Below are positions 8,364 through 15,663 of a stretch of DNA of 19,043 bases, in pieces. The position numbers were made by a program, and so were the translations under genes. The DNA is taken from contig JAEZHS010000671.1 of the NCBI GenBank assembly GCA_023436825.1, positions 1-19,043 of the forward strand. Direction: 5' to 3'. Origin of the DNA: Pseudomonadota bacterium (GTDB lineage: Bacteria; Pseudomonadota; Alphaproteobacteria; Reyranellales; Reyranellaceae). The notes beneath the pieces are model-generated. The model was given only the letters and a program-made list of their open reading frames with translations. It searched no databases and was not told the origin of the DNA. The stretch's first letter is position 1; each line of letters starts with the position of its first letter.

Positions 8364-9667
8364 CGCCCGGGTTCATCGTCGCCGCGCCGCACTCCGGCGC
8401 CGGCAAGACCACGATCACGATCGGCCTTATGCGCGCCCTGACCCGCCAGGGCTTGGCCGTGCAGGCTTTCAAGTGCGGGCCCGACTATATCGATCCCGCA
8501 TTCCACGCCGTGGCGACCGGCCGGCCGAGCTTCAACCTCGATACCTGGGCGATGGCGCCGGCGACGCTCGGCGATCTTTTGGCGCGCCATCCCGCCGACA
8601 TCGCCATAGCCGAAGGTGTGATGGGTCTGTTCGACGGCGTCGCGGCGCCCGGCCAGATCGCGCGCGGCGCCACGGCGGATCTCGCCGCCTTGCTCGGCTG
8701 GCCGGTGCTGCTGGTGCTCGATGTCTCTGGGCAGACAGAGACGGCGGCTGCCGTCGCTGCGGGCCTGGCGCATTATCGCGATGACGTCGCGATTGCCGGT
8801 GTGATCCTCAATCGCGTCGCGGGCCCGCGCCATCTCGCCCTGATCACGCCGGGATTCGAGCGTGTCGGGCTGAAAGTGTTCGGTGCGCTCGGGCACGATG
8901 CGCGCTTCGAGCTGCCCGAACGCCATCTCGGTCTGGTTCAGGCCGGCGAGATGGCCGATATCGACCGAAGGCTCGATGCGTTGGCCGACGCCATCGCAAG
9001 CGCCATCGATCTCTCAGGCGTTCGGCATGCGGTGGCACCCGCGAAGCCGATGGCTGGCGGTGCGTCACGACGACCGCCCGGCCAGCGAATCGCTGTCGCG
9101 CGCGATCGGGCATTCTCCTTCATGTATCCGCATCTGCTCGAGGGTTGGCGATTGGCCGGCGCGGAGATCCTGCCCTTCTCGCCTCTCGCCGACGAGGCGC
9201 CGGCTCAGCAAGCTGACGCGGTGTGGCTGCCCGGCGGCTATCCTGAGCTGCATGGCGGCGCGCTGGCGGCGGCGCGGCAGTTCCGGGAAGGATTGCGTGC
9301 GCTCGCCGCGCGGTCGGTGCCGATCCATGGCGAATGCGGCGGCTACATGGTGCTGGGGCAGGGCATCGAAGATGCCGAAGGACGACGCCATGCCATGGCC
9401 GGGCTGCTGCAGGTCGAGACCTCGTTCGCCGAGCGCCGGCTTCATATCGGCTATCGTCGCGTACGGCTTTTGGCGAATGGTCCGCTGGGGCCGGCCGGCG
9501 AGACGATCATGGGACACGAATTCCACTATGCCAGCGTGCTGAAGGTCGGCGATGAGCCGTTGGTCGATTGCCGCGATGCGACCGGAGCGGTCGTGCCGGA
9601 GGCCGGCGCGCGCAACGGCTCGGTGAGCGGCACGTTCTTCCATGCCATTGATGGATTGCAGACATGA
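8360..9667 (+). CDS. cobB: Hydrogenobyrinic acid a,c-diamide synthase CobB
   Basis: CobB amidates the a and c acetate side chains of hydrogenobyrinic acid using glutamine and ATP. The frame is open far upstream, but the family N terminus starts at the ATG at 8360, overlapping the cobA stop, giving 435 aa. The N-terminal P-loop NTPase domain has IVAAPHSGAGKTTITIGLMR (P-loop around residues 10-18) and KCGPDYIDPAFH, which distinguishes CobB/CbiA from cobyric acid synthase. The C-terminal class-I-like glutaminase domain has the nucleophile elbow HGECGGYMVLG with Cys326 and the late GHEFHYA motif. With cobN present, the aerobic substrate hydrogenobyrinate, not cobyrinate, is expected. The stop overlaps the bluB ATG. 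Confidence 0.94.
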   Translation: MTPGFIVAAPHSGAGKTTITIGLMRALTRQGLAVQAFKCGPDYIDPAFHAVATGRPSFNLDTWAMAPATLGDLLARHPADIAIAEGVMGLFDGVAAPGQIARGATADLAALLGWPVLLVLDVSGQTETAAAVAAGLAHYRDDVAIAGVILNRVAGPRHLALITPGFERVGLKVFGALGHDARFELPERHLGLVQAGEMADIDRRLDALADAIASAIDLSGVRHAVAPAKPMAGGASRRPPGQRIAVARDRAFSFMYPHLLEGWRLAGAEILPFSPLADEAPAQQADAVWLPGGYPELHGGALAAARQFREGLRALAARSVPIHGECGGYMVLGQGIEDAEGRRHAMAGLLQVETSFAERRLHIGYRRVRLLANGPLGPAGETIMGHEFHYASVLKVGDEPLVDCRDATGAVVPEAGARNGSVSGTFFHAIDGLQT

Positions 9668-10299
9668 AACCGTCGTTCGATCAGGCCTTTCGCGCCCGGT
9701 TCCGCGAGCTCGTTCTGTGGCGGCGCGACGTCCGGCGCTTTCGCCGCGATCCCCTGCCGCGCGAGCGCATCGATGCGCTGATCGAGATCGCCACTCACGC
9801 GCCGTCGGTCGGCTTGAGCCAGCCCTGGCGCTTCGTACACGTCGACTCGCCCGAGCGCCGCACCGCGGTCATCAAGAGCTTCACCGACGCCAACCAGCGC
9901 GCGCTCGAAGGCTATGCCGGCGAGAAGCGATCGACCTATGCCACGTTGAAGCTCGAAGGCCTGCGTGAGGCGCCGGTGCATCTGGCGGTGCTGTCGGATG
10001 ACGGCACGCATACCGGGAGCGGGCTGGGCCAGCAGACCATGCCGGAGACGCTGCACTATTCGGTGGTCGCGGCGATCCAGACGCTGTGGCTGGCGGCGCG
10101 CGCCGACGGCATCGGCATGGGCTGGGTGTCGATCCTCGATCCGGTCCAGGTCGTCAGGGCGCTCGACGTGCCGAAGGACTGGAGCCTGGTTGCCTATCTC
10201 TGCCTCGGACTTCCCGCCGAGGAGCATCTCGATCCGGAGCTCGAGCGGCATCACTGGGAACAGCGCACCGATTTGAAGGACGTCGTGTTCACACGCTAG
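9664..10299 (+). CDS. bluB: 5,6-dimethylbenzimidazole synthase BluB
   Basis: BluB uses O2 to fragment reduced FMN and release 5,6-dimethylbenzimidazole, the lower axial ligand of cobalamin. The 211-aa protein has the nitroreductase-like fold with BluB-specific segments: WRRDVRRFRRDPLPRERID near the N terminus, THAPSVGLSQPWRFVHV, the KLEGLREAPVHLAVLSD stretch and ADGIGMGWVSILDP. Asp22 and Ser156 are the likely counterparts of the two residues shown to matter in the Sinorhizobium enzyme (Asp32 and Ser167); the spacing differs by one residue, so this is an inference by position. It is the last gene of the cob block, joined to cobB by ATGA. It shows that this organism makes its own lower ligand aerobically. 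A strong hairpin begins 8 nt after the stop. Confidence 0.93.
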   Translation: MKPSFDQAFRARFRELVLWRRDVRRFRRDPLPRERIDALIEIATHAPSVGLSQPWRFVHVDSPERRTAVIKSFTDANQRALEGYAGEKRSTYATLKLEGLREAPVHLAVLSDDGTHTGSGLGQQTMPETLHYSVVAAIQTLWLAARADGIGMGWVSILDPVQVVRALDVPKDWSLVAYLCLGLPAEEHLDPELERHHWEQRTDLKDVVFTR

Positions 10300-10306
10300 G
10301 TCATGC

Positions 10307-10369
10307 TCTTCCGGACCGCGCGCTTCCACCGCGCTCATGAGGCGTGCTGGAAGCGCGCGGTCCGGAAGA
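10307..10369. repeat. 63-nt near-perfect inverted repeat after bluB
   Basis: The arms at 10307-10328 and 10348-10369 are exact reverse complements over 22 bp. Inside, after one C/C mismatch, another five pairs form (10330-10334 with 10342-10346, one of them G-T), leaving a 7-nt loop. It starts 8 nt after the bluB stop, so it could act as a transcription barrier or mRNA 3' stabiliser for the cob operon. No T-run follows on either strand, so it is not a textbook intrinsic terminator. The length and perfection also fit a dispersed palindromic element (REP- or RUP-like). What is seen is the palindrome; the role is inference. Confidence 0.85.
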
Positions 10370-10458
10370 CCTTGACGCTCGTCGTAGCGACCGGCTGTCG
10401 GTCGACGCCGGATTCCTGACGGACGAAGAGAGTCGGTCGATTCTACGATCGAATGGGA

Positions 10459-10470
10459 GAAAATATTTTC
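10459..10470. promoter_or_regulatory. AT-rich perfect palindrome, possible operator
   Basis: GAAAATATTTTC is a perfect 12-bp palindrome, extended after one mismatch by two more G-C pairs on each side. It stands out in a very GC-rich sequence and lies about 130 nt upstream of the ABC operon, just before a weak promoter candidate. That position and composition suggest a regulator binding site, but no regulator gene is in the window and the protein that would bind it is unknown. Confidence 0.4.
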
Positions 10471-10500
10471 CCGGGCGAGCGTCATCAAAAACCCGTGCTT

Positions 10501-10530
10501 TTGACCGCAACGCCGCTGCGTCGCATTTAT
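10501..10530 (+). promoter_or_regulatory. Weak sigma70-like promoter candidate for the ABC operon
   Basis: TTGACC at 10501-10506 is a good -35 match. At 18 nt spacing the only candidate -10 is the poor ATTTAT at 10525-10530, about 70 nt upstream of the GTG start. The region is AT-enriched relative to its surroundings. The call rests on one good half-site and on location, so it is tentative. Confidence 0.3.
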
Positions 10531-10590
10531 CTCCCCGCGCGCAGGGCGGTTCGGTCCGGAACCTGCATATCGAAAGTATCGGCTCTCGAA

Positions 10591-10594
10591 AGGA
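10591..10594 (+). promoter_or_regulatory. Shine-Dalgarno supporting a GTG start
   Basis: AGGA (within GAAAGGAAC) lies 6 nt before the GTG at 10601. It supports that codon as the start of the binding protein, since a clean signal peptide follows immediately. Confidence 0.65.
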
Positions 10595-10600
10595 ACGGTC

Positions 10601-12229
10601 GTGCCGTTGACCAGAGGTTGGAAGCTTGCCGCGGGCGTTGTCGCGGCGCTTGGCGTTTCGGTTGCTATGGCGATGGCGCAAGCCCCGGTGAAGGGCGGAA
10701 CGCTGGTCTATCTCGAGCAGCAAACGCACACCAATCTCTATCCACCGGCCGGCGGTTTCTATCCCAACGGCGGCGTGCTGAACCAGATCACCGACAAGCT
10801 CACCTATCAGAATCCCAAGACGCTCGAGATCGAGCCGTGGATCGCCGAGAGCTGGACGGTCAACGCCGACGCCACGGAATACGTCTTCAAGATCCGGCCG
10901 GGCGTCACCTTCTCCGACGGCACGCCGCTCGATGCGGCGGCGGTGGCCAAGAATTTCGACACCTACGGCCTCGGCAACAAGGAGCTCAAGCATCCCGTCT
11001 CGGAGGTGATTACGAACTACAAGGCAAGCGAGGTGATCGATCCCCTGACGGTGAAGTTCACCTTCACCAAGCCGTCGGTCGGTTTCCTGCAAGGCACGTC
11101 GGTCATCGGCTCCGGCCTCGTGTCGCTCAAGACGCTGGCGCTGCCCTTCGACGCGTTGGGTGACGCCACCAAGATCATCGGCTCCGGTCCGTTCGTCGTG
11201 ACCAGCGAGACGCTGGGTCGAGAGCTCACCATGACGGCACGCAAGGACTACGCCTGGGGCCCTGCCAAGCTTGCCCATCAGGGCCGCGCCAATCTCGACG
11301 TCATCAAGTATGTCGTGACGCCCGAGGACAGCGTGCGCATCGGCGCTCTGCTGGCCGGCCAGGCCCAGGTCATCCGCCAGGTCCAGGCCTATGACGAGAA
11401 GCAGGTCCAGTCGAAGAACTTCCTGATCTACGCGCCGCCGACGCGTGGCATCAACAACAGTGTCGTGTTCCGACCGGACAACCCGCTGGTCGCCGACCTG
11501 CGCGTGCGCCAGGCACTGCTGCACGCCACCAACACCAAGGAGATCGTGGCGACGCTGTTCTCGACCAACTATCCGCAGGCCAGGTCGATCATCGCCTCGA
11601 CGGCGCAGGGCTACGTCGATCTCTCCGCCAAGCTTGCCTACGACCCCGCGCGCTCCGCTAAGCTGCTCGACGAAGCGGGCTGGACGGTGGGCTCGAAGGG
11701 CCTGCGCCAGAAGGACGGCAAGGAACTCGTGTTGACGGCCTATGAATCGCTGCCGCAGCCGCAGAACAAGGAAACGCTGCAGCTCATCGCTCAGCAGTGG
11801 GGCAAGCTCGGGGTGAAGCTCGTCGTGCTGGCGGGCGATGCCGGCAGCCGTGTCGCCGACAATCTCGATCCTGCGAAGACGCCGGTATCGCCCGCCATGG
11901 TCGGGCGCGCCGATCCCGATGTGATCCGCAGCCAGTACTATCCGACGACCCGCAACGTGCTGCTGCAGAAGGGCGGCGTCAGCAACAAGGTCCAGACCTT
12001 CGTCGACGACAAGCTGAACGGGTTTCTCGAGGCGATCGCGGCCGAGACCGATCCGGCCAAGCGCCTGGCGCTGGTCGCCGACGTTCAGAACTACGTCATC
12101 GACCAGGCCTACACGATTCCCGTCTTCGAGGAGCCGCAGGCCTTTGCGGCCTCGCCGCGCCTGAAAGATTTCACCTTCGAAGCGGTCGGCCGGCCGAGCT
12201 TCTATGCCGCCTGGCTGGCGCCGAAGTAA
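10601..12229 (+). CDS. Periplasmic substrate-binding protein of peptide-type ABC importer (KPN_01854-like)
   Basis: This 542-aa protein belongs to the SBP_bac_5 (DppA/OppA/NikA) family and should capture a substrate in the periplasm and deliver it to the permeases encoded just downstream. It begins with a Sec signal peptide: positive MPLTRGWK, hydrophobic LAAGVVAALGVSVAMAMA, and a likely cleavage site after Ala26 or Ala28. Mature features are KGGTLVYLEQQ, EPWIAESWTVN followed by the usual PGVTFSDGTPLDAAAVAKNF, RIGALLAGQAQVI, and VRQALLHATNTKEIV. By sequence style and gene context it looks like the function-unknown KPN_01854 subfamily that occurs with luciferase-like monooxygenases. The GTG start is chosen for the signal peptide and ribosome site. 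The true ligand is unknown; peptides are only one possibility for this fold. Confidence 0.87.
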   Translation: MPLTRGWKLAAGVVAALGVSVAMAMAQAPVKGGTLVYLEQQTHTNLYPPAGGFYPNGGVLNQITDKLTYQNPKTLEIEPWIAESWTVNADATEYVFKIRPGVTFSDGTPLDAAAVAKNFDTYGLGNKELKHPVSEVITNYKASEVIDPLTVKFTFTKPSVGFLQGTSVIGSGLVSLKTLALPFDALGDATKIIGSGPFVVTSETLGRELTMTARKDYAWGPAKLAHQGRANLDVIKYVVTPEDSVRIGALLAGQAQVIRQVQAYDEKQVQSKNFLIYAPPTRGINNSVVFRPDNPLVADLRVRQALLHATNTKEIVATLFSTNYPQARSIIASTAQGYVDLSAKLAYDPARSAKLLDEAGWTVGSKGLRQKDGKELVLTAYESLPQPQNKETLQLIAQQWGKLGVKLVVLAGDAGSRVADNLDPAKTPVSPAMVGRADPDVIRSQYYPTTRNVLLQKGGVSNKVQTFVDDKLNGFLEAIAAETDPAKRLALVADVQNYVIDQAYTIPVFEEPQAFAASPRLKDFTFEAVGRPSFYAAWLAPK

Positions 12230-12232
12230 CAG

Positions 12233-13177
12233 ATGGTCCGCTACCTGATCGGACGTGTCGGCCAAGCCCTGGCGGTCCTGGCCGTCACCTTCACGGCGGC
12301 CTTCCTGCTGCTGCAGGTGCTGCCGGGCGACGCCGTCATGATCAAGTTCATGAGCCCCGAGATGGGGCTCAATGTCGAGCAGATTGCCGAAATCCGCGCC
12401 TCGTACGGTGCCGACCTGCCGCTGTGGCAGCGCTACCTCACGACCGTGGGCAATTTCCTCACCGGCAATTTCGGCTATTCGATCCAGGCCGGCGTGCCGG
12501 TGAGCCAGCAGCTCGCGACCAACCTGCCGCCGACCCTGCTGCTCGCCTCGTTGGCCTTCGTCGCGGCCCTGGTTCTCACCATCGCGCTCGCGGCGCTCTC
12601 GAACGTGACGGGGATGGAATGGCTGCGCGCGGCCCTGCAGTCGCTGCCGTCGCTCTTCATCTCCGTGCCGGTGTTCTGGCTCGGCATCATGCTGATCCAG
12701 GTCTTCTCGTTCCAGCTCGGCCTTGTTTCGGTGATCAGCCCCGGCCCGGTCGAGCGGTTGGTCCTGCCGGTGGTCACGCTCGCAATCCCGATCTCCGCAC
12801 CGCTCGCCCAGATCCTGATGCGCAACATCGATGAAGTGCTGACGCAGCCCTTTGTCGCTGTCGCACGCGCCAAGGGCGCGTCGCGCAACTGGGTGCTGTG
12901 GAAGCATGTCGCGCGCAATGCCGTGCTGCCGACCTTGACCATCGCCGGCGTCCTGTTCGGTGAGCTCCTGGCCGGTGCGGTGGTCACCGAGGCGGTCTAC
13001 GGGTTGAACGGCCTGGGTGGCCTCACCTACCAGGCCGTCGGCAACCACGACACGACCGTCCTGCAGGCCATCGTCGTGATCTCGGCCCTGGCCTTCGTCA
13101 CCATCAATCTCGTGGTCGACCTGCTCTATCCGGTCCTCGATCCGCGGCTCGGCCGCACGCTGGGAGCGGCGACATGA
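12233..13177 (+). CDS. ABC transporter permease, DppB/OppB type
   Basis: This is an inner-membrane permease subunit of 314 aa. The N terminus VRYLIGRVGQALAVLAVTFTAAFLLLQVLPGD is the characteristic first membrane helix and loop of DppB-type permeases. Further hydrophobic stretches follow around residues 100-125, 137-162, 175-195, 240-260 and 277-300, consistent with six helices. The cytoplasmic EAA-like loop that contacts the ATPase is VARAKGASRNWVLWKHVARNAVLP, with Gly215. It starts 3 nt after the binding-protein stop and ends in ATGA with the second permease. Substrate specificity cannot be read from it. Confidence 0.9.
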   Translation: MVRYLIGRVGQALAVLAVTFTAAFLLLQVLPGDAVMIKFMSPEMGLNVEQIAEIRASYGADLPLWQRYLTTVGNFLTGNFGYSIQAGVPVSQQLATNLPPTLLLASLAFVAALVLTIALAALSNVTGMEWLRAALQSLPSLFISVPVFWLGIMLIQVFSFQLGLVSVISPGPVERLVLPVVTLAIPISAPLAQILMRNIDEVLTQPFVAVARAKGASRNWVLWKHVARNAVLPTLTIAGVLFGELLAGAVVTEAVYGLNGLGGLTYQAVGNHDTTVLQAIVVISALAFVTINLVVDLLYPVLDPRLGRTLGAAT

Positions 13178-14025
13178 GCAGCGAGACCAGCGACACCCAG
13201 CTCACCTCGCTGGCCTGGCTTGGCCGCCTGAAAAGGGTGCCGGCGAGCCTCGCGCTGTCCTGGGCCGTCGTGGCGATCGTGCTCTTATGGGCGGCGCTGC
13301 CGCAGCTCTTCACCGGCTACAGCGGCACCGAGGGCGTGCCTGGCGAGCAACTGCGCGCGCCCAGCCTGGAGCATGTGCTGGGCACCGATGGTCTGGGCCG
13401 CGACGTCTATGCCCGCATCGTCTATGGCGCGCGATACTCGCTGAGCGGCGCCTTCGTCGCCGTCACCGTCGGTCTGCTGATCGGCACCTTGCTCGGCCTG
13501 ATCGCGGGCTCGCGCGACGGCTGGTCCGATGCCGTCATCATGCGCCTGGTCGATTCGCTGCTGGCGGTGCCGTCGCTCCTGCTGTCGCTCAGCATCATCG
13601 TTTTGCTGGGGTTCGGCACCATCAACGTCGCGATCGCGGTGGGCGCTGTCGCCGTGGCGCGTTTCGCCCGTTTGGCGCGGTCGGAGGTCATGCGCGTGCG
13701 TCGCAGTGACTATGTCGAGGCGGCGTTCGGCAGCGGCGGCACCTTCTGGGCCGTCCTGCGCCGACATGTGCTGCCCAATTCGCTCACCTCGGTGATCGCG
13801 CTCGCCGCCCTGCAGTTCGGCTCGGCCATCCTGTCGATTTCGACCCTTGGCTTCCTGGGCTACGGCGCACCGCCGCCGACGCCGGAATGGGGCCTGCTGA
13901 TCGCCGAGGGCCGCAACTATCTCTCGCGTGCCTGGTGGCTCACCGCGGCGCCGGGCCTCGTGGTGGTCCTGGTGGTGCTGTCGGCCGACCGCATCAGCAA
14001 GGCGATCCAGAAGACCGCACCATGA
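13174..14025 (+). CDS. ABC transporter permease, DppC/OppC type
   Basis: This is the second inner-membrane permease, 283 aa. It has the N-terminal helix (around residues 25-50) typical of DppC proteins, followed by LGTDGLGRDVYARIVYGARYSL, a strong family signature. The EAA loop is VEAAFGSGGTFWAVLRRHVLPN starting at residue 181, and GYGAPPPTPEWGLLIAEGRNYL before the last helix is also characteristic. It overlaps the first permease by 4 nt at the start and the ATPase gene by 4 nt at the end. It should pair with the preceding permease to form the membrane channel. Confidence 0.9.
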   Translation: MSSETSDTQLTSLAWLGRLKRVPASLALSWAVVAIVLLWAALPQLFTGYSGTEGVPGEQLRAPSLEHVLGTDGLGRDVYARIVYGARYSLSGAFVAVTVGLLIGTLLGLIAGSRDGWSDAVIMRLVDSLLAVPSLLLSLSIIVLLGFGTINVAIAVGAVAVARFARLARSEVMRVRRSDYVEAAFGSGGTFWAVLRRHVLPNSLTSVIALAALQFGSAILSISTLGFLGYGAPPPTPEWGLLIAEGRNYLSRAWWLTAAPGLVVVLVVLSADRISKAIQKTAP

Positions 14026-15659
14026 CCCGTCCGTTGCTCGAGATCGAAGACCTGGCGATCACCTACAAGACTGGCGATCACCATCAACAGGTCGTCCACG
14101 GCGTGTCGTTCAGCGTGCACCCTGGCGAGGTAGTGGCCCTGGTGGGCGAATCCGGCTCGGGCAAGACCACTACGGCGCAGGCCGTGCTCGGCCTGCTGGC
14201 CGGCAACGGGCGCATCGAGCGCGGAGCCATCCGGCTCAGCGGCAACGACATCGCCCATTGGTCGCAGAAGCGGCTCGACAGCATCCGCGGCGCCGTGGTC
14301 AGCCTGATCCCACAGGACCCCGGCAATTCGCTCAATCCGGTGCGCACCATCGGCTCGCAGTTGGCCGAGGTGCTTCGGATCCACAAGCGCGGCGATCGTC
14401 GGGAGATCAATGCGCGCGTGCTCGACCTTCTGACCCGCGTCGGGCTGACGCCGGCCGAGATGCGGGCCAGGCAGTATCCGCACGAACTCTCGGGCGGCAT
14501 GAAGCAGCGTGTGCTGATCGCCATCGCCGTGGCGCTCAACCCGGCGCTGATCGTTGCCGACGAGCCGACCAGCGCGCTCGACGTCACGGTGCAGCGCCGC
14601 ATCCTCGACCTGATCGACGAGCTCCGGCGCGAGAACGGCACGGCGGTGCTGTTGGTGACCCACGATCTCGGCGTCGCCGCCGACCGCGCCGACCGGCTGG
14701 TGGTCCTGCAGAACGGCCGTATCCAGGAGCAAGGACCTGTGAAGGAAGTCCTGGCCGCGCCGCGCAGCGCCTATACCCGCCGCCTGCTGTCCGACGCGCC
14801 GTCGCTCGCCAAATCGCGACCCGAACGGCGGGCGCCGGGCGAGCAGGCCGACTTTGCCGTCGTCGTCGAAGGCCTGACCCACGATTTCCCGGTCGCCGGC
14901 GACGCGAAAAGCTTTCGTGCGCTGGAACAGGTGTCCTTCAAGGTGAGGCGTGGCACCACGCACGCCATCGTGGGTGAATCGGGCTCGGGCAAGACCACGG
15001 CAGTACGCAGCGTCGTCGGCTTCCTGAAACCGACGGCCGGCCGCATCCTGGTCGACGGCGTCGATCTCACGACCCTGAAGGGCGAGACGCTGCGGCGTTT
15101 CCGCAAGCATATCCAGCTCGTCTACCAGAACCCCTATGGTTCGCTCGATCCCAGGCAGACGGTGTTCAAGATCATCGAGGAGCCGCTGTTGAACTTTGAG
15201 CCGATGCCCGTCGCCGACCGCGCGCGCAAGGTGCGCGACATGATGCAACGCGTCGGCTTGCCGGAGCCCTTCCTGGAGCGCCATCCGCGTGCCCTGTCCG
15301 GTGGCCAGCGCCAGCGCGTGGCGATCGCCCGCGCCCTGGTGCTCGATCCGCGGGTGCTGGTCCTGGACGAGGCGGTTTCGGCGCTCGATGTCACGGTGCA
15401 GGCGCAGATCCTGGCCCTGCTCGACGAATTGCAGAAGGCGCTGGGGCTCACCTATCTCTTCGTTTCGCACGATCTCGCGGTCGTGCAGCAGATCTCCGAC
15501 ACCGTCTCGGTCATGCACAAGGGCCGCCAGGTCGACGGCGGGCCGATCGACAAGGTCTTCGTGCGACCCGATAGCGACTATACCCGCGAACTGATCGATG
15601 CCATTCCGGGCCGCACCATGCCGGTCCTTGCATCGCCCGCGATCTCCCTACAAGGTTGA
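14022..15659 (+). CDS. Double ATP-binding protein of peptide-type ABC importer
   Basis: This protein fuses two complete ABC ATPase domains (DppD-like plus DppF-like) in 545 aa, so one polypeptide energises the importer. Domain 1 has Walker A GESGSGKTT (residues 42-50), Q-loop LIPQDPGNSLNP, signature LSGGMKQR (156-163) and Walker B LIVADEP (176-182). Domain 2 has Walker A GESGSGKTT (318-326), signature LSGGQRQR (425-432) and Walker B VLVLDEA with Glu450. The PRSAYTRRLL and DSDYTRELI segments that follow each domain are typical of the oligopeptide branch. The frame is open upstream to 13887, but the ATG at 14022 overlapping the permease stop fits the family start. The next gene follows 4 nt after the stop. 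Confidence 0.93.
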   Translation: MTRPLLEIEDLAITYKTGDHHQQVVHGVSFSVHPGEVVALVGESGSGKTTTAQAVLGLLAGNGRIERGAIRLSGNDIAHWSQKRLDSIRGAVVSLIPQDPGNSLNPVRTIGSQLAEVLRIHKRGDRREINARVLDLLTRVGLTPAEMRARQYPHELSGGMKQRVLIAIAVALNPALIVADEPTSALDVTVQRRILDLIDELRRENGTAVLLVTHDLGVAADRADRLVVLQNGRIQEQGPVKEVLAAPRSAYTRRLLSDAPSLAKSRPERRAPGEQADFAVVVEGLTHDFPVAGDAKSFRALEQVSFKVRRGTTHAIVGESGSGKTTAVRSVVGFLKPTAGRILVDGVDLTTLKGETLRRFRKHIQLVYQNPYGSLDPRQTVFKIIEEPLLNFEPMPVADRARKVRDMMQRVGLPEPFLERHPRALSGGQRQRVAIARALVLDPRVLVLDEAVSALDVTVQAQILALLDELQKALGLTYLFVSHDLAVVQQISDTVSVMHKGRQVDGGPIDKVFVRPDSDYTRELIDAIPGRTMPVLASPAISLQG

Positions 15660-15663
15660 CCTG

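Larger units (their letters stand above)
10300..10600. other. Non-coding gap between the cob cluster and the ABC-transport operon
   Basis: About 300 bases with no convincing coding sequence on either strand. From left to right it holds a 63-nt near-perfect hairpin, a small inverted repeat (CGACCG at 10388-10393 and CGGTCG at 10399-10404, 5-nt loop), an AT-rich perfect palindrome at 10459-10470, a weak sigma70-like promoter candidate near 10501-10530, and the Shine-Dalgarno of the next gene. No cobalamin riboswitch B12-box is seen. Several short frames cross the gap but carry no recognisable domain. Confidence 0.75.

Noticed and set aside
10300..10600. Possible cobalamin riboswitch next to the B12 genes
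   Set aside because: No B12-box-like conserved core was found in either orientation, and the genes downstream are not B12 genes. A riboswitch, if any, would lie upstream of the window.
10344..10610. Short plus-strand frame in the gap before the binding protein
   Set aside because: It covers the hairpin arm, the palindrome and the ribosome site of the next gene, and has no domain or good start signal.
10301..13048. Very long minus-strand open frame (915 codons) over the gap, the binding protein and the first permease
   Set aside because: It is antisense to well-supported genes, has the low-complexity Arg/Gly/Asp/His-rich composition of antisense frames in GC-rich DNA, and shows no domain.
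13917..15518. Long minus-strand open frame opposite the double ATPase
   Set aside because: The plus strand carries two complete sets of ABC motifs. The antisense product is a codon-bias artefact.
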